Source: a virus. Taken from it: a stretch of DNA of 28,249 bases. Numbering within the stretch: position 1 is the first letter of the stretch; each line of letters starts with the position of its first letter. The stretch covers positions 1-28,249 of the IMG/VR virus record IMGVR_UViG_3300030388_001346; one strand, written 5' to 3'. Below, piece after piece: positions 8,301-16,082 of the stretch. The notes below the pieces were generated by a model. It saw only the letters and a list, made by a program, of their open reading frames with translations. It ran no database searches and had not been told where the DNA came from. The translations under genes were made by a program, and so were the position numbers.

Positions 8301-10724
8301 AGTTTACCTTCTAATATGACAATGGAAGAGTACGAAAATATGGCTTCACAAGCTCTTATAGCAAAAAGAGAAACTGCATTATCTCCTATACAAAAAGCAT
8401 TAGACAAAAGAGTAAAGGCTTTAATAGCTCAAGGTAAAAAAGAAGAAGCAAGAAAAATTTTCGATGCAGAATCTATAATATTACGAATGACACCTGCAGA
8501 AAGAAAAGCAGGGTTAGAATTTATGAACAAGGATTCAGATGTATATTTAAATGGTATTGATGAAATCTATGATATGTGGTTAAAAATAAGAGATGAGGTA
8601 GTTGAGTTTGGTGTAGCACAAGAAACTTTAGGTAGAAATGAAGCAGATAAATGGTTAGATGTAATGGACTATGTGCCATTTTTTACAATGGACCAAGTAG
8701 CCAATGGAGTTCCTAGAGAATCAACTAAAGGAATATTAGCATATATATCAAACCCTAAATTTAAAGGTTCAACTAAACGTGTTAATAATATATTTGAAAA
8801 TATGCAAAGGTGGACAACTTATTCAGTAATGAGAGGAGTTCAAAATAAAATATCTATTAATAAAATAGATGCGGGTATGGAAATTGTGCCTGATTTATTT
8901 AAACGTTTAAAAGGAAATGAAAAAGGTTCTGGTAATGTAATTACGCTTATGAGAAAAACAGATAATGGTAATGTTGCCCCTGTAAAGTATGATGTAGCGG
9001 ACCCATTATTTCTAAAAGCATTTCAAGGTTTTGATAGTATTCTTTTACCTGGGTTAAATGGAATAATGAGTGTAGCGAGTGATGCTGCCGATTCATTGCG
9101 AACTACTGTTATTAGAAACCCTTTCTTTGCTTTAAGTCAAATTTTTCTTCAAGACCCTTACTCTGCTATGTTTACTAGTGGTACAAAAAATGGGGCGATG
9201 GTGCTTCTCCGTGCAATAAAAGAATTTCCTCTCACAATACTCGGCTGGAGCAAGGCTCATAAAGAAATGGAAAAGTATGGAGTAGTAGGAAGAGCCAGTA
9301 GTTTTACACAAAGTGCTCAGTTAAAACAAAGTTCTGATGCGTTACTTAGAGAAGCAGCAAAAGGAAAATTTAATATATTTAATGTTTTAAACAGGGCAGC
9401 GACAGGTATTATAGAAGTAGGAGGATTAATACCTACTAGAGTAATATTAGACCGAATTGCTATGTATGCAGATAATGCTGTTAGGCAAGCTACTTATGAA
9501 CAAGAAATGGCAGAAAGTGGGAATAAAGGAATAGCTTTAGAAAAAGGTTTTGAGGTGATTAACTTTAGAAGAGCTGGAGCTAGTTCAGGAATAACTACAG
9601 TAAGACAAATGTCACCATTTTTTGGTGCATATCTTCAAGCACTTTCAATACAAGGTAGAGTATTATCAGGGCGAGGCATTTCACCTCAAAAAAGAGCACA
9701 AGGGCTTAAAAGATTTTTATACACTGCTGCGATGGCAACTACTGCTAATTTAATATATAACATGTTAATATCTGACGAAGAAGATTATAAAAAAAGAGAC
9801 CCAGCACAAAGAGATTGGAGAATATATACAGGTAAAGATGGTATCTTCTTTAGAATAAGACCAGATATATTTGGGTGGATAACTAAAGTATTACCTGAAA
9901 GGTTCTACCAAAATATGATTGCGGAATCTGAAGATAATAGAAAAACTATGGACTCTATAATAAGAACATTAAAAGAAGCTACTATAATAGGTCCTACTCC
10001 GCTACAAGTATTAAGACCTATAATGGAAGTATTGATAAATCAACGAGTTAGAGGGGGATTCCCAATAGTACCTCAAAGGTTAGAAGGGGCTCCATCAGAA
10101 GACCAATTTACTAAAAACACATCAGAACTTATAAAAATGTTATCTGACCAAGCTAAAAAAATGGGAATAGAATTTTCACCTCTTAAAGCTACTTATCTAT
10201 TACAACAATATTTTTCATACGCAGCTGGTATTATATTTTTCTTAACTGATGAGCTGGTATCTGAACAATATTTTAATGTAGAAAGACCTGAAAAATCTGA
10301 CCAAAATAAAAAAAACCAATTGATGCCCTCTTTTGTAGATAAAGAAGAAGGAAATAGAAAAGAAGCTGACTTTTATGAGATGAAAAATGATTTTAAAAAA
10401 ATTATGAATGAAATTAACTATATGGAAAAAAACAATTGGGATAGAGAAAAAGTAGAAAAATATAAAAAAGAAAATAGAACAATAATAATTGCTGGTGGAG
10501 AGCTTGAGTTAATTCAACAACAACAATCTGATATTAGAAAACAACTACAAGATGTTCGAAACGCTCCTAAAGATAGATATAATGCTCAACAGAAAAGAGC
10601 TAAAATTGAACAACTTTTAAAAGACCAAGGTAACAATTTTAAAAGAATAAGACAAATGCGTGATGATATTTATGGGGTAAAAATGCAAGCTCCTACTTAT
10701 GATAAAACTCTTCCTGCTAATTAA
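2355..10724 (+). CDS. Giant polyvalent / internal virion protein (zincin-like domain, SDWG domain, LPD38-like region)
   Basis: The 2789-residue protein starts 2 bases after the previous stop. Seen in order: three copies of WLPEELNELGLPIAGY (residues 9-106); a hydrophobic stretch about 273-330 able to insert in a membrane; GGFAEGGAEVFE near 412; HEIGVHYG at H874-H879, like the zincin-like metallopeptidase domains of phage polyvalent proteins; a domain opening with PFYSPL at 1013 and containing QHW (H1394), FIEELQSDWG (about 1420) and ending GQPMF (about 1855); and an LPD38-like helical region with INFRRAG (2402) and SPFFGAYLQ (about 2420). The tail is highly charged and helical. Polyvalent proteins (Iyer and colleagues) are packaged in virions and delivered at infection, carrying effector domains. 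FAKQ linkers recur at 600, 785 and 1855. Last gene of the + block. The family call is by recognition of motifs; no homology search was run. Confidence 0.88.
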   Translation: MADKNPQTWLPEELNELGLPIAGYETDDEESQEWLPEELNELGLPIAGYETKEEFDGSLHEEIIKPAVDKIKNVSGYRELVDKKEESQEWLPEELNELGLPIAGYDTPIPKVTELPPENVAELSTKSAEYYNQYLEDTAEGITNPLTGETYQFKKPLTEAEEEKEARRKEERLKNLEEKDKFTPGQRIKAAVVEGVKQVKEVPEGFKLGIADFKTDKGPEGEINQEKVGKLVAIRQFSNRLEALTDNGAKRLTSRDIQAEFERSGLITAGTRVPEWVIGVIAASGPRMAIPIIATYLGTIGSVPVAGFYAPLVGLASGLTTYGVMTFADFMLTQADYATKVEDINSGRALQYAIPSTLVGYFTDRTVFGVGKWGKQKFTDAIKKVSQEVEKNGIESALKRYGKKSVEGFVVGGFAEGGAEVFETWAELSQAGVDMSTEEAQDMLWQSGIEGFAAGASINTIVNAKLEYNQAKEKIAKIQDDINKPEEKDSKEIKKERWDKLIASGDTQALNQAIDDLESSAPKVITEETLKNLKISPRSLLHKNLLGQKTTTKSGKIRIKEALDNAGNTKIDETAANALLKLIDEPALQEKPPSKGKPQFAKQKPQRIDDTPIGESLEIFEPVARTDIADTTRIETSGRTPVGDSTGDTRRTGDGTVGVNNTLGGLPPPDLPPPSRYPLPDNFPTSKLPESSRNYRKETELYKDLTDIDNRLETAIGNYENQIAQDRRVKGKPSPAYLRPIKQIQVERNQKIKEIIDNANVQPSAPSAPPEFNPALLPPEQQELFAKQKKVKKTQITSTTPETLIESWKNKWGNNVELAMKRGIANVVPTFDALPPEVNKTNIPPNAKAFIVNGKAYFIADRIKASEGPNMLLHEIGVHYGLKGMLGKANYDRVVKSLNNKKDSDKDIKAAFKQVAIFYPELNKNSDEFIQEVIAEIGDNSPNNSVFRQVVVYIKNFLSKLGMGWNVDNISAAEIQVMIQESLRVALAPESSQDVTSETFALASKDPNVPAQPFYSPLRKFMDGIKMTNMPAKQWISYFEKNSSKGVREELQVTGVFDYLDLREDLRTSPELDDALITNRERQSEMAPIINAKRLETRNKNVTKDDILEMMEINNITVERKYSSTTEEYTKAELNTIEGEYRNNYWGDQSTTREQSIKNAANSLIGDKFVQIRNLSDRKKIEQKIIDEVGEYFAAERRIENSGASSIDSSFLKNVIYEVASQEQKLIKVYISKEALSTTLINEKNKKQLKEYTNNLKDKGIPIEYYDPIAPQSLTEGVPSLEGFSEFINAIEDYDNFYPENLLNSTMKKLQTVYNQPFYTPQLEKEATLEIEKRVDLAVDEHLNRMIVNKKDDNLGVWGTAQFLLGDFTDFGELVLKLAENAPKSFTPAFISQHWEDIKNALLHIRYNIRQDRDGNRVLFIEELQSDWGADIKSPLRNAQARLKTTLDDIRALNMTMERTTFTGPVISSELQSLEAKKRSQARQVERQKNFINNTPNILPFVESTDLWTKIGIKAIIRQAAELNVDKVAFLNATQAQTQHNYSEFTTRAQVERVRRGDSKKEIEDGIKNAKAYYDVILPTQLKKVLKELKGPQIEEISFIKQNGELNGIRRTTDVVSNYKLMSAKKLRKEIIKKMKALVKDKTIYTFDEYGQTPNVPIDKDSVVESYLKNTPGAKRVTRNREEAGNQYDDVFELYKISMQDAINESYDEDLNPNIKKTLIDNGLLRDEVDMAFLSNKGEGGYTNPVDSSGLKRLFANTKEMYQPMAIYPTMKVIKNKELLNTIEKEMDQNVVDLDNFQDLFIELQLNNTEITSITNRFPSLQPTEEYAKRWPSEQLGFTMTPELKEKALAGQPMFAKQRPNPKKMKENLKKTGYDSKKTKLEDGKNVFNIPKLDEFQTEVFNWDTAFNNFLQRAMINQKKLTWDEISKKLLDISVSQAVHLDTIANVFLEKGKLIWEEGTSKFKGISGEVPSFVELQKLLRKSLPSNMTMEEYENMASQALIAKRETALSPIQKALDKRVKALIAQGKKEEARKIFDAESIILRMTPAERKAGLEFMNKDSDVYLNGIDEIYDMWLKIRDEVVEFGVAQETLGRNEADKWLDVMDYVPFFTMDQVANGVPRESTKGILAYISNPKFKGSTKRVNNIFENMQRWTTYSVMRGVQNKISINKIDAGMEIVPDLFKRLKGNEKGSGNVITLMRKTDNGNVAPVKYDVADPLFLKAFQGFDSILLPGLNGIMSVASDAADSLRTTVIRNPFFALSQIFLQDPYSAMFTSGTKNGAMVLLRAIKEFPLTILGWSKAHKEMEKYGVVGRASSFTQSAQLKQSSDALLREAAKGKFNIFNVLNRAATGIIEVGGLIPTRVILDRIAMYADNAVRQATYEQEMAESGNKGIALEKGFEVINFRRAGASSGITTVRQMSPFFGAYLQALSIQGRVLSGRGISPQKRAQGLKRFLYTAAMATTANLIYNMLISDEEDYKKRDPAQRDWRIYTGKDGIFFRIRPDIFGWITKVLPERFYQNMIAESEDNRKTMDSIIRTLKEATIIGPTPLQVLRPIMEVLINQRVRGGFPIVPQRLEGAPSEDQFTKNTSELIKMLSDQAKKMGIEFSPLKATYLLQQYFSYAAGIIFFLTDELVSEQYFNVERPEKSDQNKKNQLMPSFVDKEEGNRKEADFYEMKNDFKKIMNEINYMEKNNWDREKVEKYKKENRTIIIAGGELELIQQQQSDIRKQLQDVRNAPKDRYNAQQKRAKIEQLLKDQGNNFKRIRQMRDDIYGVKMQAPTYDKTLPAN
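2379..2671 (+). repeat. Three in-frame copies of a 50-nt repeat at the start of the giant virion gene
   Basis: Units begin at 2379, 2454 and 2622, and 50 bases of each are identical, encoding WLPEELNELGLPIAGY. Units 1 and 2 stay identical for 54 bases. Units 2 and 3 also share the 15 preceding bases (coding EESQE). Spacing is 75 and 168 bases, both multiples of three, so the frame is kept. Silent positions have not drifted, which points to recent duplication or ongoing homogenisation. Confidence 0.95.
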
Positions 10725-10923
10725 GTCGCCATACCCTTACACCAAAGTGATTTTCTTTAGTAGATACAAATACTTTAACTCTAATACCTGCCCTCTTAGC
10801 TCCTGATTCAATTGCATATATCATGTCAGAAGACTTAAGGGTAGGTATAAAAAAACTTTCTCCTATATCCATATTCTCAAAAGGAAATACCCATTCAGGC
10901 TCGTTATTTAATTGCAGGGTCAA
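10717..10923 (-). CDS. Small conserved phage protein with GESFFIP and GVRVWR motifs
   Basis: The 68-aa reading frame has the pattern WVFPFENMDIGESFFIP followed by an Ala/Arg-rich helix and a C-terminal FGVRVWRLN. I associate this arrangement with small uncharacterised phage proteins, and a function is not known to me. The start is uncertain. The frame opens with TTG at 10923, inside the 3' end of the primase gene (20-bp overlap), one base after an AAGGAG. The first ATG (10872) would remove the FPF segment, so I prefer the longer form. Its stop overlaps the stop region of the convergent giant virion gene by 8 bp. It is the last gene of the - strand block. Confidence 0.72.
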   Translation of the reverse strand: MTLQLNNEPEWVFPFENMDIGESFFIPTLKSSDMIYAIESGAKRAGIRVKVFVSTKENHFGVRVWRLN

Positions 10924-13750
10924 TCTCCTTTAGTATAGTTTTTTCTAAAGTATCAATATCAATAATATAAGCATCAACATTAAACTCATCTAACCCCGGC
11001 TTCCAATTAGATGCCATCTTCTTACGTTTCTCTACAATAGTAGTACCATTTTGTTTCATCTGATAAACAAATTGTTTAGGAGAGGTATTATTTTCTTCAA
11101 TTAAAAACTTACGGAAAGGTGACTTAGATAGGCACAGTTCTTTTTTATCCATATCTAATCTAATAAGAAGTGAATTTCTAGGCTCCATAATAACTTTACC
11201 CTCGTCAATTTCTAAAATAGAGTTAGTATTATTTTGGATAAACTCAGTAATTAAAGATTGGTAATTAACGTTGTTAGTTTTTACTACGTTCTCTCTGATG
11301 TCTATCATTTCTGAAACTATCTTATCATACACTCGGTCTAAATCTATGTGGACTATGTCTGCTTTACCTGCTATTTCTCCAGCTACCATAGTGACAGCTA
11401 CTAAGTTTTCATAAAACCTAAACGCAGTATCATCTCCAAAATCTTTTTTAAACTTATTAATCCAAACATCAATCCTTTGTTCTATATCATCATCAGAGTA
11501 TTTAAATAAAGCCTTAACAAACTCTGGTCCAGCCCACCCATGATTAGTAATAAAGGTGTTAAAGATAGCTCGCCCTTCACTAGGTTTATCCTCAATGAGC
11601 TTAGGTTTACGTATAAAGAATTCTATCAATCGTGCCACCTCTCCATTAGGGTCTTTCTTTAAAGCTGATAGTTTGTCGTATAGAGAGTGATTAGTTGTAA
11701 AGATAGCGATTAAAGCCGCCGATAGTTCATGGTCTCTCTCAGCATTGACCGAAGCTTGCATCCTAATCTTAGCTTTACCTTGAGAAACTTTATGTATTAA
11801 TTGAGATAAGACACGCCCGTGAGTATTACCTACCTCATCTAAACCAAAGGGGATATTATGAAGTCCTAAATACCGCCCTGTCATTCCGTTTTCGGTAGCA
11901 TCTAATACAGACATATCTTTAGGGTGTCCCCACATACTTAATGATGCATACAAAGCTCCTGTTTTACCTGCTCCTGTATCACCTGTAAGAGAAATAGTTA
12001 CACCTGATGTAGAAGTATAAGGCATTAATATAGAACTTAATCCAGTAAGCATGACAAAAGCATGGACTTCTAACCCATGAGTATTTAATTTATTTGCTGC
12101 CTCTTTCCATAACTTATAATCCCCAGACCTCATTAAGTGTTTAGCAATTCCTTTACAGAGAGGTGAAGTAGGACTACTTAATTCTTTACCTTTTTTATTT
12201 ATCTCGATATCTCCTACTACAAAGGCATCTCTCTCAGGAGTCCATCCCATTTGTGTTCGCATTACTTCAGCTGAACCTTGAGCCACTAAGTATTGACCCC
12301 ATTTAACTACATAGCTCATAATATATTTCCATTGGTTAGTGATGGGATTAAATAGTACCCCGTTGCGTGCTAGTGTTTTTCTTAATTCATTACCATCGTA
12401 AACTACACTAAAAGGTAATAAAAATTCTCGTGCCTTATCATTAGGTAAATCTGTTTTCATTAACATACAATCGCCATCCACTATACTAAAAATTCTTTTA
12501 AGTGGATACAAGTCATAGGTAGTAACAGTCTCTTCCTTCTGTTCAACCTTATCTCCATTTGCATCAAATACAGGGGCAGGCTTAAAAACAATACCTCCAT
12601 TAGTCCCTCGTTTAAATTCATTAAACTCTACAGGTAGCCCATGTAATCTAGTAGTTACCATAGGAACACCGTTTAAAGAAGCTTTTAATTCTGACTTAAG
12701 CGGAGTATCAGTAGAAGGAGAAGATATAAATACTTTTCCTAACGTTAATGGATTAGTAATTTTTCCTTGATGGCTACAACCACCGCATACTCCTGGATTA
12801 ATAGCATCAAAGCTAATACAAGAATGAGGCATATCCTGAGTTTGAGTAGCTTTACGTTCAGTAACTTCTTTATTGTATCCCGGATAATCTTGAGATAAAC
12901 CGTGAATGGCATCGTCTCTGTCTATACAATGTTGTGCAATAGATAGCCCTGCATACCATAGGGGCTCAGGTAAATTTTTTCTTTGTCTAATAATATAGGC
13001 TATTTGTGCACACCCTTCGTTGGGCTCATCATCTAAACTTTTATTAGCAATCTCACTAAACTTGTGTCCATAATTATTAAGCCCATTCATTTGTTTGGCT
13101 AAGGCAGTAATAGGTTTTTTAACAAGCTCTTCTAGTGATACTTCTATTTCCCCTAAAAATTCTTTACATCCTTGAAAACTACATACTGCATCATCCCAAA
13201 AAATAACCTTAGTGGGAGAAGGGGGATTAGTTTTATGATTAAATGTATCAGGGCTACGTAGTATACGAGCTAAGTCAGCACTTACGACTGGGTCGATATG
13301 TAGTCCATTGTTTAGACAAAAGTCTTTAAACTTAGTCGCGTAAGGCTTCCATTCTTTTGCTGGTACATCTTGGTCTAAAAACCAATAAGCATGTACTCCT
13401 GTTCCGGAGTCTATAGTAACAGGTATAGGGAACTGGTGAGTGTCTACAAACTCACTAAGCGAGTCTAAGGCTTCTTGTTTACTGTCATAACCTTTACCAT
13501 CACCTACGTCAAGGTCTACAAAAAAAGAACGAACATAAGAAGCTTTATCTGCTTTTCTACTGTACCCATCAAAACTACTCATTGCTACAAACACATTAGT
13601 ATTTTGTTTATTCTTATCTTCAATAGCTATAACTAAATCTTTTATATTCTCAACAAATTTATGGCGAGTCTGTTTAGTTAAAGGGTCTATATCCGCAACG
13701 CAATAAACTCCTTGACTTGGTAAAGCCCGTTTATAAAATTCCTCTATCAT
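10904..13750 (-). CDS. Primase-helicase (AEP-like primase plus P-loop helicase)
   Basis: The 948-aa protein likely primes and unwinds DNA at the phage fork. The N-terminal third looks like an archaeo-eukaryotic-type primase: FFVDLDVG with the acidic pair D79/D81, then SGTGVHAYW with H120, then DLARILRSPDTFNHK. A zinc-binding-like cysteine set follows (C311, C322, C325, in GVCGGCSHQG). The C-terminal half is a P-loop ATPase with Walker A GDTGAGKT (K596), Walker B FGLDEVGN (D638, E639) and a polar IFTTNHS strand resembling sensor 1. This arrangement is common to phage primase-helicases of the DUF927/D5-like groups; I cannot say which. ATG 13750 lies one base after the stop of the HTH gene. The 3' end overlaps the next small gene. 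Confidence 0.9.
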   Translation of the reverse strand: MIEEFYKRALPSQGVYCVADIDPLTKQTRHKFVENIKDLVIAIEDKNKQNTNVFVAMSSFDGYSRKADKASYVRSFFVDLDVGDGKGYDSKQEALDSLSEFVDTHQFPIPVTIDSGTGVHAYWFLDQDVPAKEWKPYATKFKDFCLNNGLHIDPVVSADLARILRSPDTFNHKTNPPSPTKVIFWDDAVCSFQGCKEFLGEIEVSLEELVKKPITALAKQMNGLNNYGHKFSEIANKSLDDEPNEGCAQIAYIIRQRKNLPEPLWYAGLSIAQHCIDRDDAIHGLSQDYPGYNKEVTERKATQTQDMPHSCISFDAINPGVCGGCSHQGKITNPLTLGKVFISSPSTDTPLKSELKASLNGVPMVTTRLHGLPVEFNEFKRGTNGGIVFKPAPVFDANGDKVEQKEETVTTYDLYPLKRIFSIVDGDCMLMKTDLPNDKAREFLLPFSVVYDGNELRKTLARNGVLFNPITNQWKYIMSYVVKWGQYLVAQGSAEVMRTQMGWTPERDAFVVGDIEINKKGKELSSPTSPLCKGIAKHLMRSGDYKLWKEAANKLNTHGLEVHAFVMLTGLSSILMPYTSTSGVTISLTGDTGAGKTGALYASLSMWGHPKDMSVLDATENGMTGRYLGLHNIPFGLDEVGNTHGRVLSQLIHKVSQGKAKIRMQASVNAERDHELSAALIAIFTTNHSLYDKLSALKKDPNGEVARLIEFFIRKPKLIEDKPSEGRAIFNTFITNHGWAGPEFVKALFKYSDDDIEQRIDVWINKFKKDFGDDTAFRFYENLVAVTMVAGEIAGKADIVHIDLDRVYDKIVSEMIDIRENVVKTNNVNYQSLITEFIQNNTNSILEIDEGKVIMEPRNSLLIRLDMDKKELCLSKSPFRKFLIEENNTSPKQFVYQMKQNGTTIVEKRKKMASNWKPGLDEFNVDAYIIDIDTLEKTILKEIDPAIK

Positions 13751-13751
13751 C

Positions 13752-14072
13752 TCAATTACTTTCTAATTTTATTTTAACGGCTGAGTCTAAATATTCTCTA
13801 GCTTCAGGAAAATTAATAGCAGGTAACACTCCGTCTGCTAACCCTTCTTCTATTAGATTAATAAACTTTTCAATCTTTTTAATATTTTTTTGGCGTATAT
13901 AGTTTCCTCTAAACCAATTATGTATTGACATTCTTGAGACATTAAAACTATCTGCCACATACATAGTAGGTAAATTAGATTTAACGCAAATTTTTGCTAA
14001 TTGAACACCTAAATTATTAGAGTCCGCGTGATTTAATCCTAATAAAAATTTATCGCTATAAGGTCTAGGCAT
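13752..14072 (-). CDS. Helix-turn-helix DNA-binding protein
   Basis: The 106-aa protein contains a typical HTH stretch, LPTMYVADSFNVSRMSIHNWFRG (split here as LPTMYVADSFNVSR and MSIHNWFRG), where an Ala-Asp turn is followed by a recognition-helix pattern ending in WFRG. Such small HTH proteins sit beside replication genes in many phages. A regulatory or origin-binding role is possible, but nothing here decides it. The ATG at 14072 overlaps the stop of the upstream 283-aa gene by 8 bp, and the stop is one base before the primase start, so the three are almost certainly translated from one message. Confidence 0.85.
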   Translation of the reverse strand: MPRPYSDKFLLGLNHADSNNLGVQLAKICVKSNLPTMYVADSFNVSRMSIHNWFRGNYIRQKNIKKIEKFINLIEEGLADGVLPAINFPEAREYLDSAVKIKLESN

Positions 14073-14916
14073 TTCTCTCTCCTTTTTTATATTTTTTTAT
14101 AATTATTAAAGGTTCTTTTTCTTTAATAGTAATTTCTTTTTTTTCTTTAGTGTCATCAAATACATCAAATTTAACAGGCTCTCTTTTTACATTATTCTCA
14201 GGTTGATATACAGTTAGCTTAATTGCTTGATTAGCAGCTACACTCTGTGCCTGTTCCTGTAAAATAGTTAACGTCTTTTCATCGATAGCTTCTACTGGTG
14301 AAAATAAAACTTTAGGTATTACTGCATCGCTATCAAATTGCATACGAGTAACTACCCTTCCAGCACTAACACTATTATTAGCTAACATTTGAATATAAGG
14401 TCTGAATGGCCACTTCCCTTCGTTTTCTTTCCCAAAACAAGATGTTGCAGGTAAAACTAATTGCATAACATCTCCCTGTGGGTCGTTAGGTAAAACAACA
14501 GCCAGTCTCCAAGATAATCTACATGCCATACCTCTACCCCTTGAGCCTGAACCTCTCACACTAAAAGGACACGTGTGACAAGATTCAGCTTGGGGAGTCT
14601 TAACTTCTTCATCAGGTGTTTTTGAATCGTTAGACCAACATGCGGGACTTACTTTTTTACCCTCTTCATATGAATCAGCATAGTAACTTCTCGATGCAGT
14701 GTGAGCCATCTTTACAATAACTACATTCATATAAGAATTTTCTACAGTGCTAACTTCCTTACCCCCTACTATTTTTCTAAACACCTTACCTTGAATTGAA
14801 ATACGTTTGGTTAGATTATTTAAATTACCATTCGCTACAGCGAGAGTGTCTTCATCTAATCCAGCACCGGCAAGGCTAGGGTTATTTTTTAATATAGACT
14901 TAAGGTTATCGGTCAT
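14065..14916 (-). CDS. Conserved phage protein of the replication block with a cysteine cluster
   Basis: The 283-aa protein has no function that I recognise. It shows a Ser/Tyr pattern (ASRSYYADSYEEGKK) and a cysteine series (SPACWSND, then SCHTCPF about 20 residues later, then MACRLSWR and TSCFGKE). The cysteines could bind zinc or another metal. The N-terminal segment GKVFRKIVGGKEVSTVENSYMNVVIV looks beta-rich. The tail is Lys/Glu rich and probably disordered. I recall proteins with the same CWS...CxxCP pattern beside single-strand-binding and primase genes in other phages. Here too it sits between the DUF2815-like SSB and the HTH/primase pair, 7 bases after the SSB stop. A role in replication or transcription is inferred from context only. 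Confidence 0.8.
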   Translation of the reverse strand: MTDNLKSILKNNPSLAGAGLDEDTLAVANGNLNNLTKRISIQGKVFRKIVGGKEVSTVENSYMNVVIVKMAHTASRSYYADSYEEGKKVSPACWSNDSKTPDEEVKTPQAESCHTCPFSVRGSGSRGRGMACRLSWRLAVVLPNDPQGDVMQLVLPATSCFGKENEGKWPFRPYIQMLANNSVSAGRVVTRMQFDSDAVIPKVLFSPVEAIDEKTLTILQEQAQSVAANQAIKLTVYQPENNVKREPVKFDVFDDTKEKKEITIKEKEPLIIIKKYKKGERNA

Positions 14917-14923
14917 AAGCTAT

Positions 14924-15616
14924 TTACGTTTTCGTGCCCCATTGAGCTACGATATCGGAAATATCTTTATCATTTTTACCTTCGTTATCAGCTGTAGTTG
15001 CTTTTTTTACTACTGGTTCAGGGATAGCTTCTACAACAGGGGTAGCTTCTACAACAGGCTCTTCAAAAGTAGGTTCTACTTTAGGTGCTTCTTGTACAAA
15101 ACCTGCTTCTTCTTCAAACCCAAATCTATCAGCACCTTGACTACCCTCTACATATTGGATAACTTGAACAGCACGTAGTCGTAAAGCTACGCCAGCCCCA
15201 ATCATACTTGTGTAGTAAGGAGCAATAGACCCATTAACTCTAACTTCAGAGCCGGCCCATATATTACTCTCTATCATAACGGTACCTTTTGAATCAAAGA
15301 TTGCAGGTTTATAAGCCGCTTTAGATTTAAACTTAATAATGATATTACCAGTAGGTTTACCTTCATCATCTAGTTCATCCATGTACGGAGGGTTAGCAGT
15401 TTTAATTTCTTTCCCTTTATTTTTCTTAGTTTCTTCTTTAACATTTTCTGCAAAGACTCCATTAATCTGTTCGATTATAGGTTTAGCGTCTTCTTTAGGT
15501 AGAATAAGATTAACTTTATACTCTCCCTCTTCAGAAAATTTTGTATCAGGTCTAGATAACCATGGATAAGCTGCTATCCCTTTCGGTGTTGTGAACGTTA
15601 TATTTGGCGTTGCCAT
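14924..15616 (-). CDS. DUF2815-like single-stranded DNA-binding protein
   Basis: The 230-aa protein is expected to coat single-stranded DNA during phage replication or recombination. The order PKGIAAYPWLSRPDTKF, GEYKVNLILPKEDA, AYKPAIFDSKG and GAGVALRLRAVQVIQY matches the OB-fold DUF2815/T7 gp2.5-like phage SSB family. Residues about 175-212 form a low-complexity linker of Val, Glu, Pro and Ala (EPVVEATPVVEAIPEPVV). The end is acidic before WGTKT, comparable to the acidic C-termini that SSBs use to contact partners, although the last residue here is not aromatic. A clear AAGGAGAGA precedes the ATG at 15616. DUF2815, family A polymerase, VRR-NUC, SNF2 helicase and a RecB-like nuclease commonly occur together in phages, and all are present here. 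Confidence 0.87.
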   Translation of the reverse strand: MATPNITFTTPKGIAAYPWLSRPDTKFSEEGEYKVNLILPKEDAKPIIEQINGVFAENVKEETKKNKGKEIKTANPPYMDELDDEGKPTGNIIIKFKSKAAYKPAIFDSKGTVMIESNIWAGSEVRVNGSIAPYYTSMIGAGVALRLRAVQVIQYVEGSQGADRFGFEEEAGFVQEAPKVEPTFEEPVVEATPVVEAIPEPVVKKATTADNEGKNDKDISDIVAQWGTKT

Positions 15617-15632
15617 TTTGTGTCTCTCCTTG

Positions 15633-16082
15633 TTATGATTTACTTGGTTTACGTACTACTATACTGAATTCCCTCATACTACTAATACCTGGAGGTAATC
15701 CTTCATCAGTGCGGTTAGATAAAAATTCTTTAAAGTTAGTTTGATGAATGCGTTGCTGAAATAATTCAACAGCCTGATTGTCTAAGACAAACTGTTTAAA
15801 GTTACCCCAATCACTACATACATAACTCTCTTTAAGAGATTTAATAATCGTTCCACTCCCTGTTCTAATACTATTAGCACTTACTTCATTACAAGAGTTA
15901 AGCATTACTTGTTCGAGCTGTTGTAAATCAGCTCTTAACTCTTGGTCTTTTAGCTGAAACTGCCTAGCTAAACTATCACGTTCATTACGAATAGTTAAAT
16001 AAGTTTGAACTAGCTCATCTAACTTAATCTTATCTGAATCGTCATTCGGTTCTACTACAGGTTCTTCAACGGTATCATTCAT
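15633..16082 (-). CDS. Coiled-coil phage protein of unknown function
   Basis: The 149-aa product has an acidic N-terminus, then a heptad-like helical segment about residues 20-70 (LVQTYLTIRNERDSLARQF and following). After it comes a compact C-terminal part with SDWGNFKQFVLDN, LFQQRIHQTNFKEFL and GLPPGISSMREFS. I recall this last pattern (DW..F..., then R, then LPPG) from uncharacterised proteins of marine podoviruses; no activity is known to me. Two starts are possible. The ATG at 16082 is preferred because it makes a 4-bp ATGA overlap with the upstream stop and lies six bases after AGGGGG. The ATG at 16088 touches that ribosome site directly. Confidence 0.8.
   Translation of the reverse strand: MNDTVEEPVVEPNDDSDKIKLDELVQTYLTIRNERDSLARQFQLKDQELRADLQQLEQVMLNSCNEVSANSIRTGSGTIIKSLKESYVCSDWGNFKQFVLDNQAVELFQQRIHQTNFKEFLSNRTDEGLPPGISSMREFSIVVRKPSKS

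Noticed and set aside
14832-14843. TCGCTACAGCGA as a degenerate fourth copy of the 16-bp palindrome
   Set aside because: Only the TCGCT/AGCGA arms match; the centre is two bases instead of four, and it lies in a well-supported coding stretch, so chance is sufficient.
14807-15178. 123-aa + strand frame across the SSB and Cys-protein genes
   Set aside because: Phe/Tyr/Ser-rich mirror of Lys/Glu-rich coding sequence, spanning two well-supported genes on the other strand.
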